From positions 32,700,796-32,764,795 of the forward strand of contig NC_080690.1 in the NCBI RefSeq assembly GCF_030445035.2: a stretch of DNA of 64,000 nt, read 5' to 3'. The translations under genes were made by a program, and so were the position numbers. Source of the stretch: Dasypus novemcinctus. Lineage: Eukaryota; Chordata; Mammalia; Cingulata; Dasypodidae. The notes beneath the pieces were generated by a model. That model was not told where the DNA came from, searched no databases, and saw nothing but the letters and a program-made list of their open reading frames with translations. Positions 1 to 10,000 of this stretch are shown here, one piece after another; position 1 is the first letter of the stretch, and the number at the start of each line of letters is the position of its first letter.

Positions 1-59
1 TGCTTCTGGCTGACCACTTCCTCCCTCACTTAGAGACTCTAAAGGTAGTAGCAGCACCC

Positions 60-205
60 TGCTATTACTGTTACTAGTACTAGTACTGCATTATTCCTTG
101 TGGTTTCATTAAATTCTGCCAAAACTTTTGTAAAGAGTCCTTTTATTAAACTCTCCTCAATTTATTTTGAGTATGCCATCTGTTTCCTGCTGAGATCTGA
201 TTAGG
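60..205 (+). repeat. LTR-like ancient repeat, 3' end (copy 1 of 4 in window)
   Basis: The motif attaaactctcctcaa followed by gagtatgccatctgtttcc recurs in related form at 43990-44445, 46895-47265 and 51495-51790. I do not assign a family name. The leading short ctagtactagtact tandem at 73-88 is incidental. Confidence 0.5.
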
Positions 206-314
206 TATGTCTCAGTGTTGCTCATTCTGGATCATATTTTCCCTAAGATACACAGTATGCTTTCAAACTAGATTGAAGTCTTATTTCTGTGCAGCTTTCT
301 TAAATTTTATTTTT

Positions 315-638
315 TACTTTAAAGTTTATTTTATTTATTTCTCTCCCCCCTTGTTGTTTGCACCATCTGCTTGTCTTCTTTTTAGGAGGCACTGGGAACT
401 GAACGCAGGACCTCCCACATGGGAGGGAGGTGCTCAATCACTCAAGCCACATCTGCTCCCTGCTTGTGTCTCTCATTTTATCTCCTTGTTATGTCATCTC
501 TTGTCGCATCAGCTCACCGTGCCAGCCCCTCTCATTGACTCCCTATCTTGCTCATCTTCTTTAGGCACCAGAAACCGAACCCAGGACCCCCCATGTGGTA
601 GGTGGGTGCCTAACTGCTTGAGCCACATCCCCTTCCCT
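315..638 (-). repeat. DAS SINE, dimeric form, minus orientation
   Basis: Poly-T head, then two reverse-complemented tRNA-like heads (each with ggacctcccacatggg / ggaccccccatgtgg and a B-box-like gaacc region). The ORFs across it are SINE antisense frames, not genes. Confidence 0.85.
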
Positions 639-640
639 AA

Positions 641-1430
641 ATTACATCTTGAAAAAAAATTTTTTCTCTTTCATTATTTTGGGTACCTTCTTGTAGTATG
701 TTGGCTCTCCTTGGACTCTCATTCTGTCCTTTTCTTCTGTAGCCTTTAAAAATATTTAATCTCTACTTCATTTTGGTCACTTTCCTCAGTTGTACCTTCA
801 TGTTCTTTATTGTGTTTTCTGGGGTCTCTATTCTCCTTTACGCTGCTGCTTCCAGTGTGATCTTCATTTCTGTGAAGATTTTCTTTCCCTTCCACTGCTC
901 TGCAGAGAAGGATGTATGGCCAGCTTTAGCGGAGCTTTAGGCATTGTAGTCTTCTTGACTCCCTGCATTCCTGCCATCCTTCACCGCTTCTGTCAACTGT
1001 TCCTATGATTTTGAAGTTTGGATTCTCTAGTGTCACTTTATGGTGTTTGCATTTGTTTCTCCTTCTTATAGTTCCTTGGATGATTCTCAAGAAGAGAAGG
1101 GGAAACATCCAACTCCATTATTATTAAAACCAGAATTTCTCTGAAGTATATTTATGGAGTGTATAACACAGAAACATTATATTATATTATATTAAATGGT
1201 AGGTGGTAGGAGCAAGTCAATATTACATCTTTGTGGTAATCTCAACTATGAAGAAAACCATGCATAGAAAAAAAGTCAGCATTAACATGTTAACAAATGG
1301 TGTTAAGACAGAAGAATTATTAAGATTCAATGGGTTCACAAAGGAGGGGACAAGCATGGGAGTTCAGAAGAGAGATTCTTAAGACTGGGTCTAAAGGTTG
1401 AGTGAAAACTAGCCCAGGAAAGATGAGCTA
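641..1430. other. PRSS54 intron, no recognisable gene
   Basis: T-rich DNA that resembles an old LINE fragment up to about 1110, with a small (TATTA)n run at 1168-1196. No exon with splice sites was found, although the missing upstream PRSS54 exons were looked for here. Confidence 0.5.
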
Positions 1431-1532
1431 GCTGAGTGTTTCAGGCCAAACAAATAGTAAATGTGAAAATAGGGAAGTGTATGATTTCCAGGGGGGCCTT
1501 GGCTTCTCAAGATTCCCTTGCTCTTTCTCTAG

Positions 1533-1791
1533 GAAGAAAGCCGTCGTTCTAGTTGGTATAGCTAACATGGATGGCAAAAAAGTAGCCCATGAAGAGTATC
1601 CAGTCAACACCATCATCATCCATGAGGGCTTTGATAACGTCTCAATGAAAGATAACATAGCCCTCCTGAAGACAGACTCAGCGATGCACTTCAACGACCT
1701 GGTCCAGCCCATCTGCTTCCTCAATGGGAAGCTGCCTGAGTCACCAGCCTTGAAGAACTGCTGGGTGTCAGGATGGAATCCCACGTCTGCA
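1533..1791 (+). CDS. PRSS54: PRSS54 exon: mid protease domain
   Basis: 259 bp. The acceptor is a pyrimidine tract ending ctctag at 1531-1532. The exon starts with the last base of a split Arg codon and then reads KKAVVLVGIANMD onward for 86 codons, ending ...WNPTSA. The donor is gttaat at 1792, GT but weak. The Asp expected before IALL is Asn. The length and both boundary residues match the human exon as I remember it. Confidence 0.94.
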
Positions 1792-4700
1792 GTTAATGCC
1801 TTCCTTTTTCTAGAGGAGGCTGTGTGTATGGTGGCAGTGGGGGGTGATTGGATGAATAGTTCTAGGGATTAACTTAATAATTTAGGTTGCTTAAGATTCT
1901 AGAATTGGGCTGGAACCCTCACCTATTCAGCTTTCTTTCAAGATCCCCAGTGCTTCCCTTTCTGCAGCCATTCTTACACTTGATCCTTTTTTCTCTAGTC
2001 CTATACCGAAACTGGAAATATATAGACAGTGGACAAGGCAGTGGGGCAAGGGAGCATTATTTCCTGAACAGGAGTTGATTGTCCTTTTATCTAAGTCATG
2101 CTTATTTTCTTTTATCCTTGGGAAAGAGAGAAAAAAGGAAATGTATACTCTGTAGATATGGAGGAGGAGTGAATATGTTCTCTGTTTTCACATTCAAGTT
2201 CAAAGCAAAGGTAGTTTTCAGAAGAAACTCAGACATAGGTTCTGATTTCTGAGGAAAGGGCTTAGCCAGGACATTTTCCTGTTAACAATTCTTGGGCTCT
2301 CTGTTACATGGTCCAGACAGGAAATCACATGACGATGAGCATCCTGAGGAAAGTCTCCATGAAAGACGTTGAGCCGTGTCCCTTACACAGAGACCCGAAG
2401 ACAGCATGCTGCAGCCTCACCCATCAGGATCCAGAGCCCACCTGCTTGGTAAGAACATGCTGGAGTAGAAGCTAAACGCTGAGAGTAAGCACTGGTCACC
2501 TTGAGGGGAGCCCCAGGACTCTCCCCACCCCCACTCAATGGCTGGTGAGCACAGTGAGAGCAGGGACCAAGCTTGGGATTCACAGCTGTCTCCAAGGTGA
2601 ATAGCTCTTGGCAGACAGCAGTGCTCAATAAAAATCTGCTGAATGGACTAACTAGTCACCATTTCAGCATCACATGATTAAACATAGCTAAACATAAACT
2701 AGCTAAAAATTTGAAAGTGTGAGTTCAAACCACACATGTAGATATGAGCAAGTCTACAGGGTAGGGTCACCACATTTAGCTTCTGTGGAACCTGGGTTCC
2801 CTTCTGATGCTGACCTAGCCATTGCTGGTTATTCCTGCAAGAAACCCCATCCTCCAACTAGATGATAGCTGGATGGATGTGGTTATCTTTTTTTTTTTTT
2901 TTGTCTTTATTTTTTTTATATTACATTCAAAAAATATGAGGTTCCCATATACCCCCCACCCCCCTCACCCCACTCCTCCCCCATAACAACATTCTCCTCC
3001 ATCATCATGAGACATTCATTGCATTTGGTGAATACATCTCTGAGCACCGCTGCACCTCATGGTCAATGGTCACATCATAGCCCACTCTCCCACATTCCAC
3101 CCAGTGGACCATGGGAGGACATAACAATGTCCGGTAACTGTCCCTGCCGCACTACCCAGGACAACTCCAAGTCCCGAAAAGGCCCCCGGATGTGGTTATC
3201 TTGCTGTCTCAGAAAAATGTGTAGAATTCATGAACACCTGGCCCTGGCCTTCATGTCCAGATCCAGAGAAAGTGTGGCTTACCAAGTTCTCACAGTTCAC
3301 AGATGTTAGACCAAAGATTTCCAGCTAGGGTTTCATTCCTCTACTTTGACAGTGCCTTTCTAAGATGTTGATCCCCTTCTCTCTTCTAAATAACCATTAG
3401 GAGTTCCTGATGAGTTTTTTTTTCCAGAAGCTCTAAAAGGTCAAGCTTTTTAGGGAAAGGGGGAAAAAATACATATATGTAGACAATTCATTTTAAAAGT
3501 CACTTTATTCCTAAAACATGAAAGATTGCCTCTTATTAGGCAGTAAGTTGGCCCTTCCACAGTTTGTTCAACACTTTTTGACTACTTTGTACTCCACCAG
3601 GTGTGAAACCTTAATAAGGTGCAGCACCTTATCTTAACTTAGACAATGTGTTAAAATACAGAAGATGTAGCCATTTAAAGAAATCCTGCCACCAGCCTTT
3701 CCACCAATCCAATACCAAACTCCATCAAATCTAAGATACTGTCAATTGTGGAATGCACCATTATTTTATGTAATACCAAGAAAAAAAATGCTATCTGGTA
3801 AACACCGATATCTTCTGCTTAAAAGACACACACATCCCAATTTCAAAGATGTTAATTTTTTAAAGTGCATCATACACTCAATGAAATTGGTTAAGTCATT
3901 TATACTCTAAATGACCATCTTTTCAAATCCACCTGCAATATTCAGATTGGTTTTTAACTGCAGCACACCTGTAGAAATTCCTTTGTGGATTTTTAACAAA
4001 TTATTCCTGCAAATGTCTCAGACAAATAAACGGCAAACCCCCTACTCAGGATCCTTCCCTCTCTCAGAAATGTGTCCTAGTAGTGTGTGGAGGTCCTCAA
4101 AGCCACACTTCTCATGTCTGGGATAAATCGTCCAGGATCAGCATCTGCCTGATGGGTCTCCCCAGAAATTCAGCAAAAGCAGAGATACTGTGAACTCACA
4201 TTTTTTTTTTTTAAACTGTTGGGCTTTTGCTGAATCTCAAGGGAGAAGATTGTGCCGGGAAGGAGCCCCTCCCTTGGGAAATGAGATGGGTTTCTCCCAA
4301 GGGGCCACCAGGGACTTTTTGTCTCAGCTGTTTCAGGATTAGAGGAAAGGGAACAGTTGGGTATTCTGCACCCAGCTGGGTGGACTATCACACATCGAAC
4401 TATTTGCTCTCAATTGCACTCTTTCTTCCCCAAGCTATAAAACCACCGTTAAACTGTTACTGATGAAAGGAGGGGAAACCTTGTCATTTTAGGCCAGAGA
4501 CCCTTGCTGCACAGGGCAGACATAACAGGTGCAGGTGAGGAGCCTGCTGACAGTCCTAGGATGACCAGCCAGAACTCTAGTGAAGTCCCTCCCTGCTGTC
4601 ATTAGCAGTGGTGTGAAAACAATAGACAGAAGCCGGAAAAGCAAGAACTCTCCACCACAGCCCTGCCTTACGTCTAATGAGGGGCACGGAAAGCACCTGG

Positions 4701-6522
4701 GGTGCCGTCCCCACACGCCTGGCCTTGGCCTCCTGAGGAACACCACGTTGCACGTGGCTGTGCAACGTGCCAGCTGCTGCCCTGCTCTGCAGAATGGCCC
4801 CTTTCTACTCCTATTAGTTTTCTTCTGTTTCCTGGTGTGGCTTTCTCAGCAAAAAGGTTTATTGAAAGAGGATACTTGTGTGTAAAAACAAGAGAGATGG
4901 AACACCCCAGCCTCGGGATGGGCAGGCCCGAGCTGGTTATTTTCTTGCTTTTCTCCTTCTCATGCTCCAGTCTGTTCAGATTGTTTCCTGCTGGCAAGCG
5001 TACCCTCTCCACGTCTCGGTCCAAATGGCTGAGAGCAATATGGGATGGCCCTGGTCTTTTAGCCAGGCAGGCCACACAGGTTAAAGGGGACGGGCCAGCC
5101 TTTGAAGGACAATCCTTCTTTGGGCAAAGATGACCATGGTTGGGGGAGGGGAAATTCCTTTGGGAGGTGCCTGGGGAGTGGTAGGGGGAGGCAGGTAAGG
5201 TAAATTATACCGAGTAACTGTCTCGTTGCTTTTCACATATTTATCAACTTTTTGCATAAAACTGATGGCCTTTTATAAACACCAGAATAACAGTAGCTCA
5301 TCCTTTCTCGAGAGTTTACTGTGTCCTAGGTGTGGTCTAGTGCATGTGTTATAGGCACTAAAGTTTAGCTCAGCAAGTTAGGTAGCTTGCCCAGGGTCAC
5401 AGTTCCAGCTGAGTGTGCCAAGCTTCTATCCCTCACCTTGATGAGATAAGGGCTGTGCAGAAGAATTCTGGAGTCTCACAGGAACCCAGGAGGCTGAGAG
5501 CAAGGGGAGGGGCCGGCGGGCAGGTGAAATAACAGGTGGAAAAGCTGGGAACCTCGCTCAGGGCGTGCTCCCCAGGAGGCACCCCTCACCCCACAGGATG
5601 GTGGGTGAGGGAGCAGTTTAAACCAAGGATAACAGAAGGTAGGAGAGAGAGAAATGTGGGCATTCCAGGCCAGAGAGCAGAAAAATAGCAACATGTGAGG
5701 AACGAGAAGCCAAAAGCGAGGGAAGTGGGAGTCAAAGTCTGGAAAGGGACAAGAAAATGTGCTGCAGAACTAGGAAGCGTCCATAATATAATCTGCATAG
5801 TAAAAGTCACCATGTTGGAATTTGCGGTGGTGCCTTCTGAGCTGGGAAATAGTATCCTATAATTTTACCCCGTCCCCAGTGAGAATCCACGTGAAACATT
5901 TCTAGGATAAACAGTAACTTGCGCAAAGAGACGAAAGAGGAAAGTTTTCCTGAGTCCTGAAGCCTTCTGTCCTTTGTCACAGGTGGACCCAGGAAACCCA
6001 GTAATGTGCCACCTACAGCAGTGGGACGTGTGGGTCCTGAAGGGAGTCCTGAGCCGAGGTGACGAGAGCTGCGTCGGCCCCTTGCTGTACACCAGGGTGG
6101 ACGACTACAGCGGCTGGATCAAGGCCAGGACTCAGAGGCTCGGCCCCGTCCTGCCTCCCTCCCGCCCCTGGAAGACGAGCTCCCTCTCCAGGGACTTGTT
6201 ACATGCCACAGAGTTGTTGGGCGCCGTGGCTCGGAAAGCCCCTTCTGGGCGGCGCCGAGTTGCGTGGTCCAAGGCCCGCTTCAGAGGCCGCGGCCGGGTG
6301 GGCCTGCGCTCCCGGCGGCCCGCCAACTTCTCGAGGAGTCGCCTCCACCGCGTCAAGAGTCTGAGCAACTCGGGCAGGCCCAACGAGGGGACGCTGCATC
6401 CCATGTACTATGACTACTACGGCGGGGAGGAAGGGCACATCTCAGGTCAGAACAGGTTACCTCAGCCCCAAGAAATGCTCTTGGTTTTCTTCTTGCTTGC
6501 TTTCTTTTGTGGTGGTATCTAG
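1533..6522 (+). CDS. PRSS54: PRSS54, inactive serine protease 54 (3' part of gene, three exons)
   Basis: Join of 1533-1791, 2317-2448 and 5983-6522 (931 bp, 309 full codons plus one split codon, stop TAG at 6520). It encodes most of an S1-family (trypsin-fold) domain and a C-terminal tail. Recognised landmarks are VGIANMD, EYPVNTIIIHE, NIALLKTD, NCWVSGWNP, the region around VDPGNPV, and YYDYYGG followed by a hydrophobic end (MLLVFFLLAFFCGGI). The family is a pseudoprotease. The triad Asp of the usual D-I-A-L-L motif is Asn here (DNIALL), and the GDSGGP serine is Pro (VDPGNP). About 88 residues that precede this part in human PRSS54 (signal peptide and His region) are not in the window, so their exons lie upstream. 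Mouse work places the protein in testis and acrosome. The hydrophobic C-terminus suggests a membrane or GPI anchor (inference). The gene converges with CCDC113. Confidence 0.96.
2317..2448 (+). CDS. PRSS54: PRSS54 exon: protease domain, loop before the pseudo-active serine
   Basis: 132 bp, 44 codons, phase 0 at both ends. Acceptor tggtccag ends at 2316; donor gtaaga begins at 2449. It starts TGNHMTMSILRKVSMKD and ends PTCL. Length equals the human counterpart (44 residues). The middle third (HRDPKTACCSLTHQ region) has diverged strongly and has gained an adjacent Cys pair. Confidence 0.93.
2890..3187 (-). repeat. Young 5'-truncated L1 3' end, minus orientation
   Basis: Poly-T run (reverse-complemented poly-A tail) at about 2888-2902, then L1 3' UTR in antisense. 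It is flanked by a perfect 15-bp target-site duplication ggatgtggttatctt at 2875-2889 and 3188-3202. It sits in the PRSS54 intron, and 60098-60177 is a shorter insertion of the same 3' end. Confidence 0.85.
3203..5300. other. PRSS54 intron, mostly unique sequence
   Basis: No exon or RNA gene was recognised. The several overlapping ORFs of 60-143 codons between 4490 and 5133 lie in all frames on both strands and show no domain, codon pattern or splice context. Confidence 0.5.
5300..5425 (-). repeat. MIR fragment
   Basis: Reverse-complemented MIR core: gtttactgtgtcctagg near the start and cttgcccagggtcacag at 5388-5404. Confidence 0.6.
5983..6522 (+). CDS. PRSS54: PRSS54 terminal coding exon: dead serine motif, Arg-rich tail, hydrophobic C-terminus
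   Basis: 540 bp including the stop, with acceptor tttgtcacag ending at 5982. The exon opens VDPGNPVMCHLQQ, in which the catalytic serine is replaced by Pro and the first Gly of the motif by Val. It continues through the C-terminal helix (LLYTRVDDYSGWI) into a tail with a strongly basic, GC- and CpG-rich block at about 6238-6350 (repeated Arg and Gly, one NFS sequon). It ends in a hydrophobic segment and TAG. The block is far more Arg-rich than the human tail I recall, but overall length is nearly equal (179 versus about 177 residues). Confidence 0.95.
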   Translation: MDPGNPVMCHLQQWDVWVLKGVLSRGDESCVGPLLYTRVDDYSGWIKARTQRLGPVLPPSRPWKTSSLSRDLLHATELLGAVARKAPSGRRRVAWSKARFRGRGRVGLRSRRPANFSRSRLHRVKSLSNSGRPNEGTLHPMYYDYYGGEEGHISGQNRLPQPQEMLLVFFLLAFFCGGI

Positions 6523-6906
6523 TCTGGGAGCTAACCCACCAGTCGGAAGTGTGAGCTCGGGCCGCTGGGTGCCAGGCCCGCGCCAAGTGGTTTTGGTGTC
6601 TATTTTTGATAGTTGCACGCCTGGGCTGCCACAGATAGCCCCGCAGCACCGCCTGGGCTGGCTCTCCCTCCCCTGTCTCACTCCCCATGAGGGAAGGTCA
6701 CTTTAATTTGTGCTTGTGAACTAAATGTGGGCTAACACGTGTCAAACCATTAGAGTGCCCTGTGATTCTTTCAGTGTTAACGGTTTCAGGGGCCAGGCTG
6801 TGAAGTGGCCTGGGAGGGGGACGTTTCAGCCTGGGTCGAGAGTTGGGGCCACCAGCCAGCACAGGGAACAGGGAAAGGACCCCGAGACTAGACAGGAGCT
6901 GATTAC

Positions 6907-6912
6907 TTTAAT
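6907..6912 (-). terminator. Candidate CCDC113 poly(A) signal ATTAAA (minus strand)
   Basis: ATTAAA, the commonest variant hexamer, on the minus strand 28 bp after the CCDC113 stop codon. It shares three bases with the plus-strand AATAAA. A second minus-strand ATTAAA lies near 6704-6709 and would give a longer 3' UTR that overlaps PRSS54. Confidence 0.4.
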
Positions 6913-6915
6913 AAA
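6910..6915 (+). terminator. Candidate PRSS54 poly(A) signal AATAAA
   Basis: Canonical AATAAA 388 bp after the PRSS54 stop, the first one downstream. Cleavage 10-30 nt later would fall at about 6925-6945, on top of the CCDC113 stop codon. The assignment is inferred from position only. Confidence 0.55.
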
Positions 6916-6939
6916 GCTGCAGCCGTGGCCTCCCACTGG

Positions 6940-7026
6940 CTATTTCCCAGGGAGGCAAATTGCCTGCAACTGCTCATTGGTTGTTTTCATTTTATTCCAA
7001 GACTTGCGATAGCCTTTTAAGGACAT
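6940..7026 (-). CDS. CCDC113: CCDC113 exon 9 (stop codon)
   Basis: 87 bp: 28 codons (MSLKGYRKSWNKMKTTNEQL onward) and TAG at 6942-6940. Acceptor ctttttgcag. The leading Met is internal (phase 0 junction after ...EIAQ). It is too short for a usual ORF cutoff and was found by homology with the human C-terminus. The last residues (AICLPGK) have diverged. Confidence 0.94.
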   Translation of the reverse strand: MSLKGYRKSWNKMKTTNEQLQAICLPGK

Positions 7027-10000
7027 CTGCAAAAAGGAAAAAGGGAGTGGGGTGGGAAGAGAAGGTCATTTGGGAAGAAACTGATGGTGATGATTCAGAA
7101 GGCAGCCCACCTCCAGCCCTGCTGCGGGTGTAGATGACCCTGTTTGGGGCATGGGCAGTACCATCTGGAAGATTCTTCTAATGAGCATGTTTCTGTTCAA
7201 AGAAGTGGGAAGTCACAGGTTCCTGCTGCAATTCTAGGCTCCTTCTCAGCTCTAGATCTGACTGGCCCAAGTTTGGGTCTTATTCACCCCCAGCCACTGA
7301 CTGGCCACAGGAAAGGCAGGAGAAAGGACTGGGGGACAAGGATTTGGACATGAAAATGTCAAGTTCCTGCTTATTTCCCAAATGACCTGACTGGGGGTTT
7401 ATGCTACTCTAATGATGTCTTAGAATGCACCCTGGCCTGTAGCAGTCTCAGTGCTTTCCTTCTTTCTGACGCCAGCATATCGTTTCCACAATGCCCATTT
7501 CTCCTCTGCAGTTCGCAAGGAACAAGGGTGTTAATGCACATACTGAAACATATTAAAAGGCTGCGGGATAGTTAGAAACAAAAAGACCCATGGAATCTAT
7601 GTAAATGAATGGAATCGGGTGCTGTGTGGTATTAAAAACCCATTATCTCATTTTTTTAAAAACTGGCTTCTCCATGTATAAGGTATCAATCACTAAATTA
7701 CCAGTGGTGGGAGGGATTCATAAGCTTCCCAGATTCATTAAGAGAAAGGAAAGGGGAAGAGGTAGGGGAAGGGGAAGGGGAAGGGGAAGGGGAAAGGAAA
7801 GGGAGAAAACAGCAATTAAACACTAAGGCTACAGAGGCTCATCCTGATACCTGAAGACGCTGTCCTTAACAATGAGAAAGGAGCTTAAGAAAAAAAATCA
7901 ACCTGCATTTTGGTATAATAGTTAAAGCAACTATTCAGATTTCTAACACATTATGTCCAAACACCTAAATTCTTACCTCCAAAACAAAACCCTAAGCAAA
8001 AATGTTAAAGGCATAAAAGACACTTCCTCTCTTGGGATGCTCCCGTGACCTACCTGGGCAATCTCAACTTTCCTTTCCCACGTCTTAATGGTCTTCTCCA
8101 GCTCTGCATTTAAGATCTTCTCCCGAACATACACCATCACCTGGGGCGCTCGGAACTCGGCCAGCTGCCTCCGGAACTTCTTGTTCAAGGCCTCGGCTTT
8201 GGCCCGGTCCTGGGTCAGGAAGGATCGATTAAATGTGGGGAACAAGATTCTGATTCTTTATGGATCATGGGGTTTTAATCCAGTTCAGAAACACTGTATG
8301 CAGTCTAAAGAAGTCCTTCCCTTTCTTTTCATATTAAGGAAAATGTTTTACTTATTTTGATTTCTTAGGTTTTTTCCTAGAAAAATTGTATATAAATTTG
8401 ATTTGATCAGGCTCAATACACCTTCCCGTCTTTTTAAAATGTAGTTTTCAACTTATCCTACCATAAAGCCAACCAGTCCTTTTAATTAAGTGGCTCTTTT
8501 TGACTTAGTGTTGTCCTTTTAATTTTTATTTTACTATTTTAAGTATGGTATATAGTATAAGAAGGGTATAAAATACAAGTCGCCCCTCCCATCCCTGCCC
8601 CCCACCCACCTGTGTCCCAGTCTCCTTTCTAGAACCATCTACTATTTTTAGATTTGTGCATCCCTCTAGAGATCTATGCCTATCCAACATATATTTTCCC
8701 TTTTTTGACCCACGTAATAGCACATTCTATTCACTTTTATTTATACGCCTTTTTCACTCATTAAATCCTGAAAATCCTTCTGTACTAGCATATAAAGAAT
8801 TTCTTCATTCTTTTTGACAGCTACAGAATATTTCATTTTATGGCTATATCAAAACTTAACAAGTGTCCCACAGTCACTTAGCTTTTCAATCTCTTGTTAT
8901 TACAACCAATAATGCTGCAACTACAAACCTTCTGGGTATACATCATCCTGTAAATATGCAAGTATATCAGTAGGAAAAGTTACTGAAAGTGAAATTGTTT
9001 GCTCTAAGGCATCGATTCTCAGTTATAGGCATTTTTGTCCCCTAGGGCATGTCTGGCAAGGCCTGGGAACATTTTTGGTTATCCTAACTGGGGGGGAAGA
9101 TGTGACTGGCATCTAGGGATGCTACTAAACACACTACAGTGCACAGGACAGTCCCCCAGAAGGAAGAATTATTCAGCCCAACCTGTCAATCAGTGTGGAG
9201 ACTGACAACCTGTGATCTAAGGATATCTGCATGTGAGTGTGGGGTAAATAGTGCTAAATTGCCCACTATGATGATCAAACCAATTATACTTCTGGCAGCA
9301 ATGTTTGAGATGGCCATTCCCCATTCTTTCACCAACAGTCTTACCAACTTTTCCATCTCTGTCAACATGACAGTGAAAATGGCTTGCTGTAGCCTTACTG
9401 GACACTTTTCATATTGAGTGAGGTATAGCATTTGTAATATGTATAAGGGTTTCTGTTTTTTTTTTCATTCTCTATAAACTGTTTAAATCTTTTGCCTACT
9501 TTTGCTGTTAACTATTAGTTTTTTTTATTAATTTGTATGTTATTTATGTTTGCAGAAAATTCACTATGTGAGGAGATACAATTTTCCCCCAGTTATTTGT
9601 CTTTTGACTTTGCTTATGATAGCTTTCGCTATGCATAACCTTTTCATTTTTATATCATTGACTTTATTGATTTCATGGTTTCTTGGTTTTGTGCTATATT
9701 TAAAAAGGCCTTCCCATTCCTAGATTAGAATTTAAGTTGTCCTAATATTTCTTTTAGGAATTTCATAATTTTATCATTTACATTTAAATCTGTTACACCT
9801 GAATTAATTTTGTGTAAAATACAGTTCCGACTTAATTTTTTCCTAAATCTCTACCTACTTGTCTCCAAATCATATATTAAGTGATCTGGCTGTATCTCGT
9901 ATACTGCAATGACACCTTTATCATAAACGAAAGGTATCAAAATCAGAACTTTACCATACCTTATACTTGATTGTATATGTAGCATATATAATCTATCACG

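Noticed and set aside
1-1532. Upstream PRSS54 exons (signal peptide, His region)
   Set aside because: Searched for the expected conserved segments on the plus strand and found none; they must lie before the window.
4490-5133. Cluster of ORFs of 60-143 codons
   Set aside because: Overlap in all frames on both strands, with no recognisable PRSS54 or other homology and no splice-site pairs.
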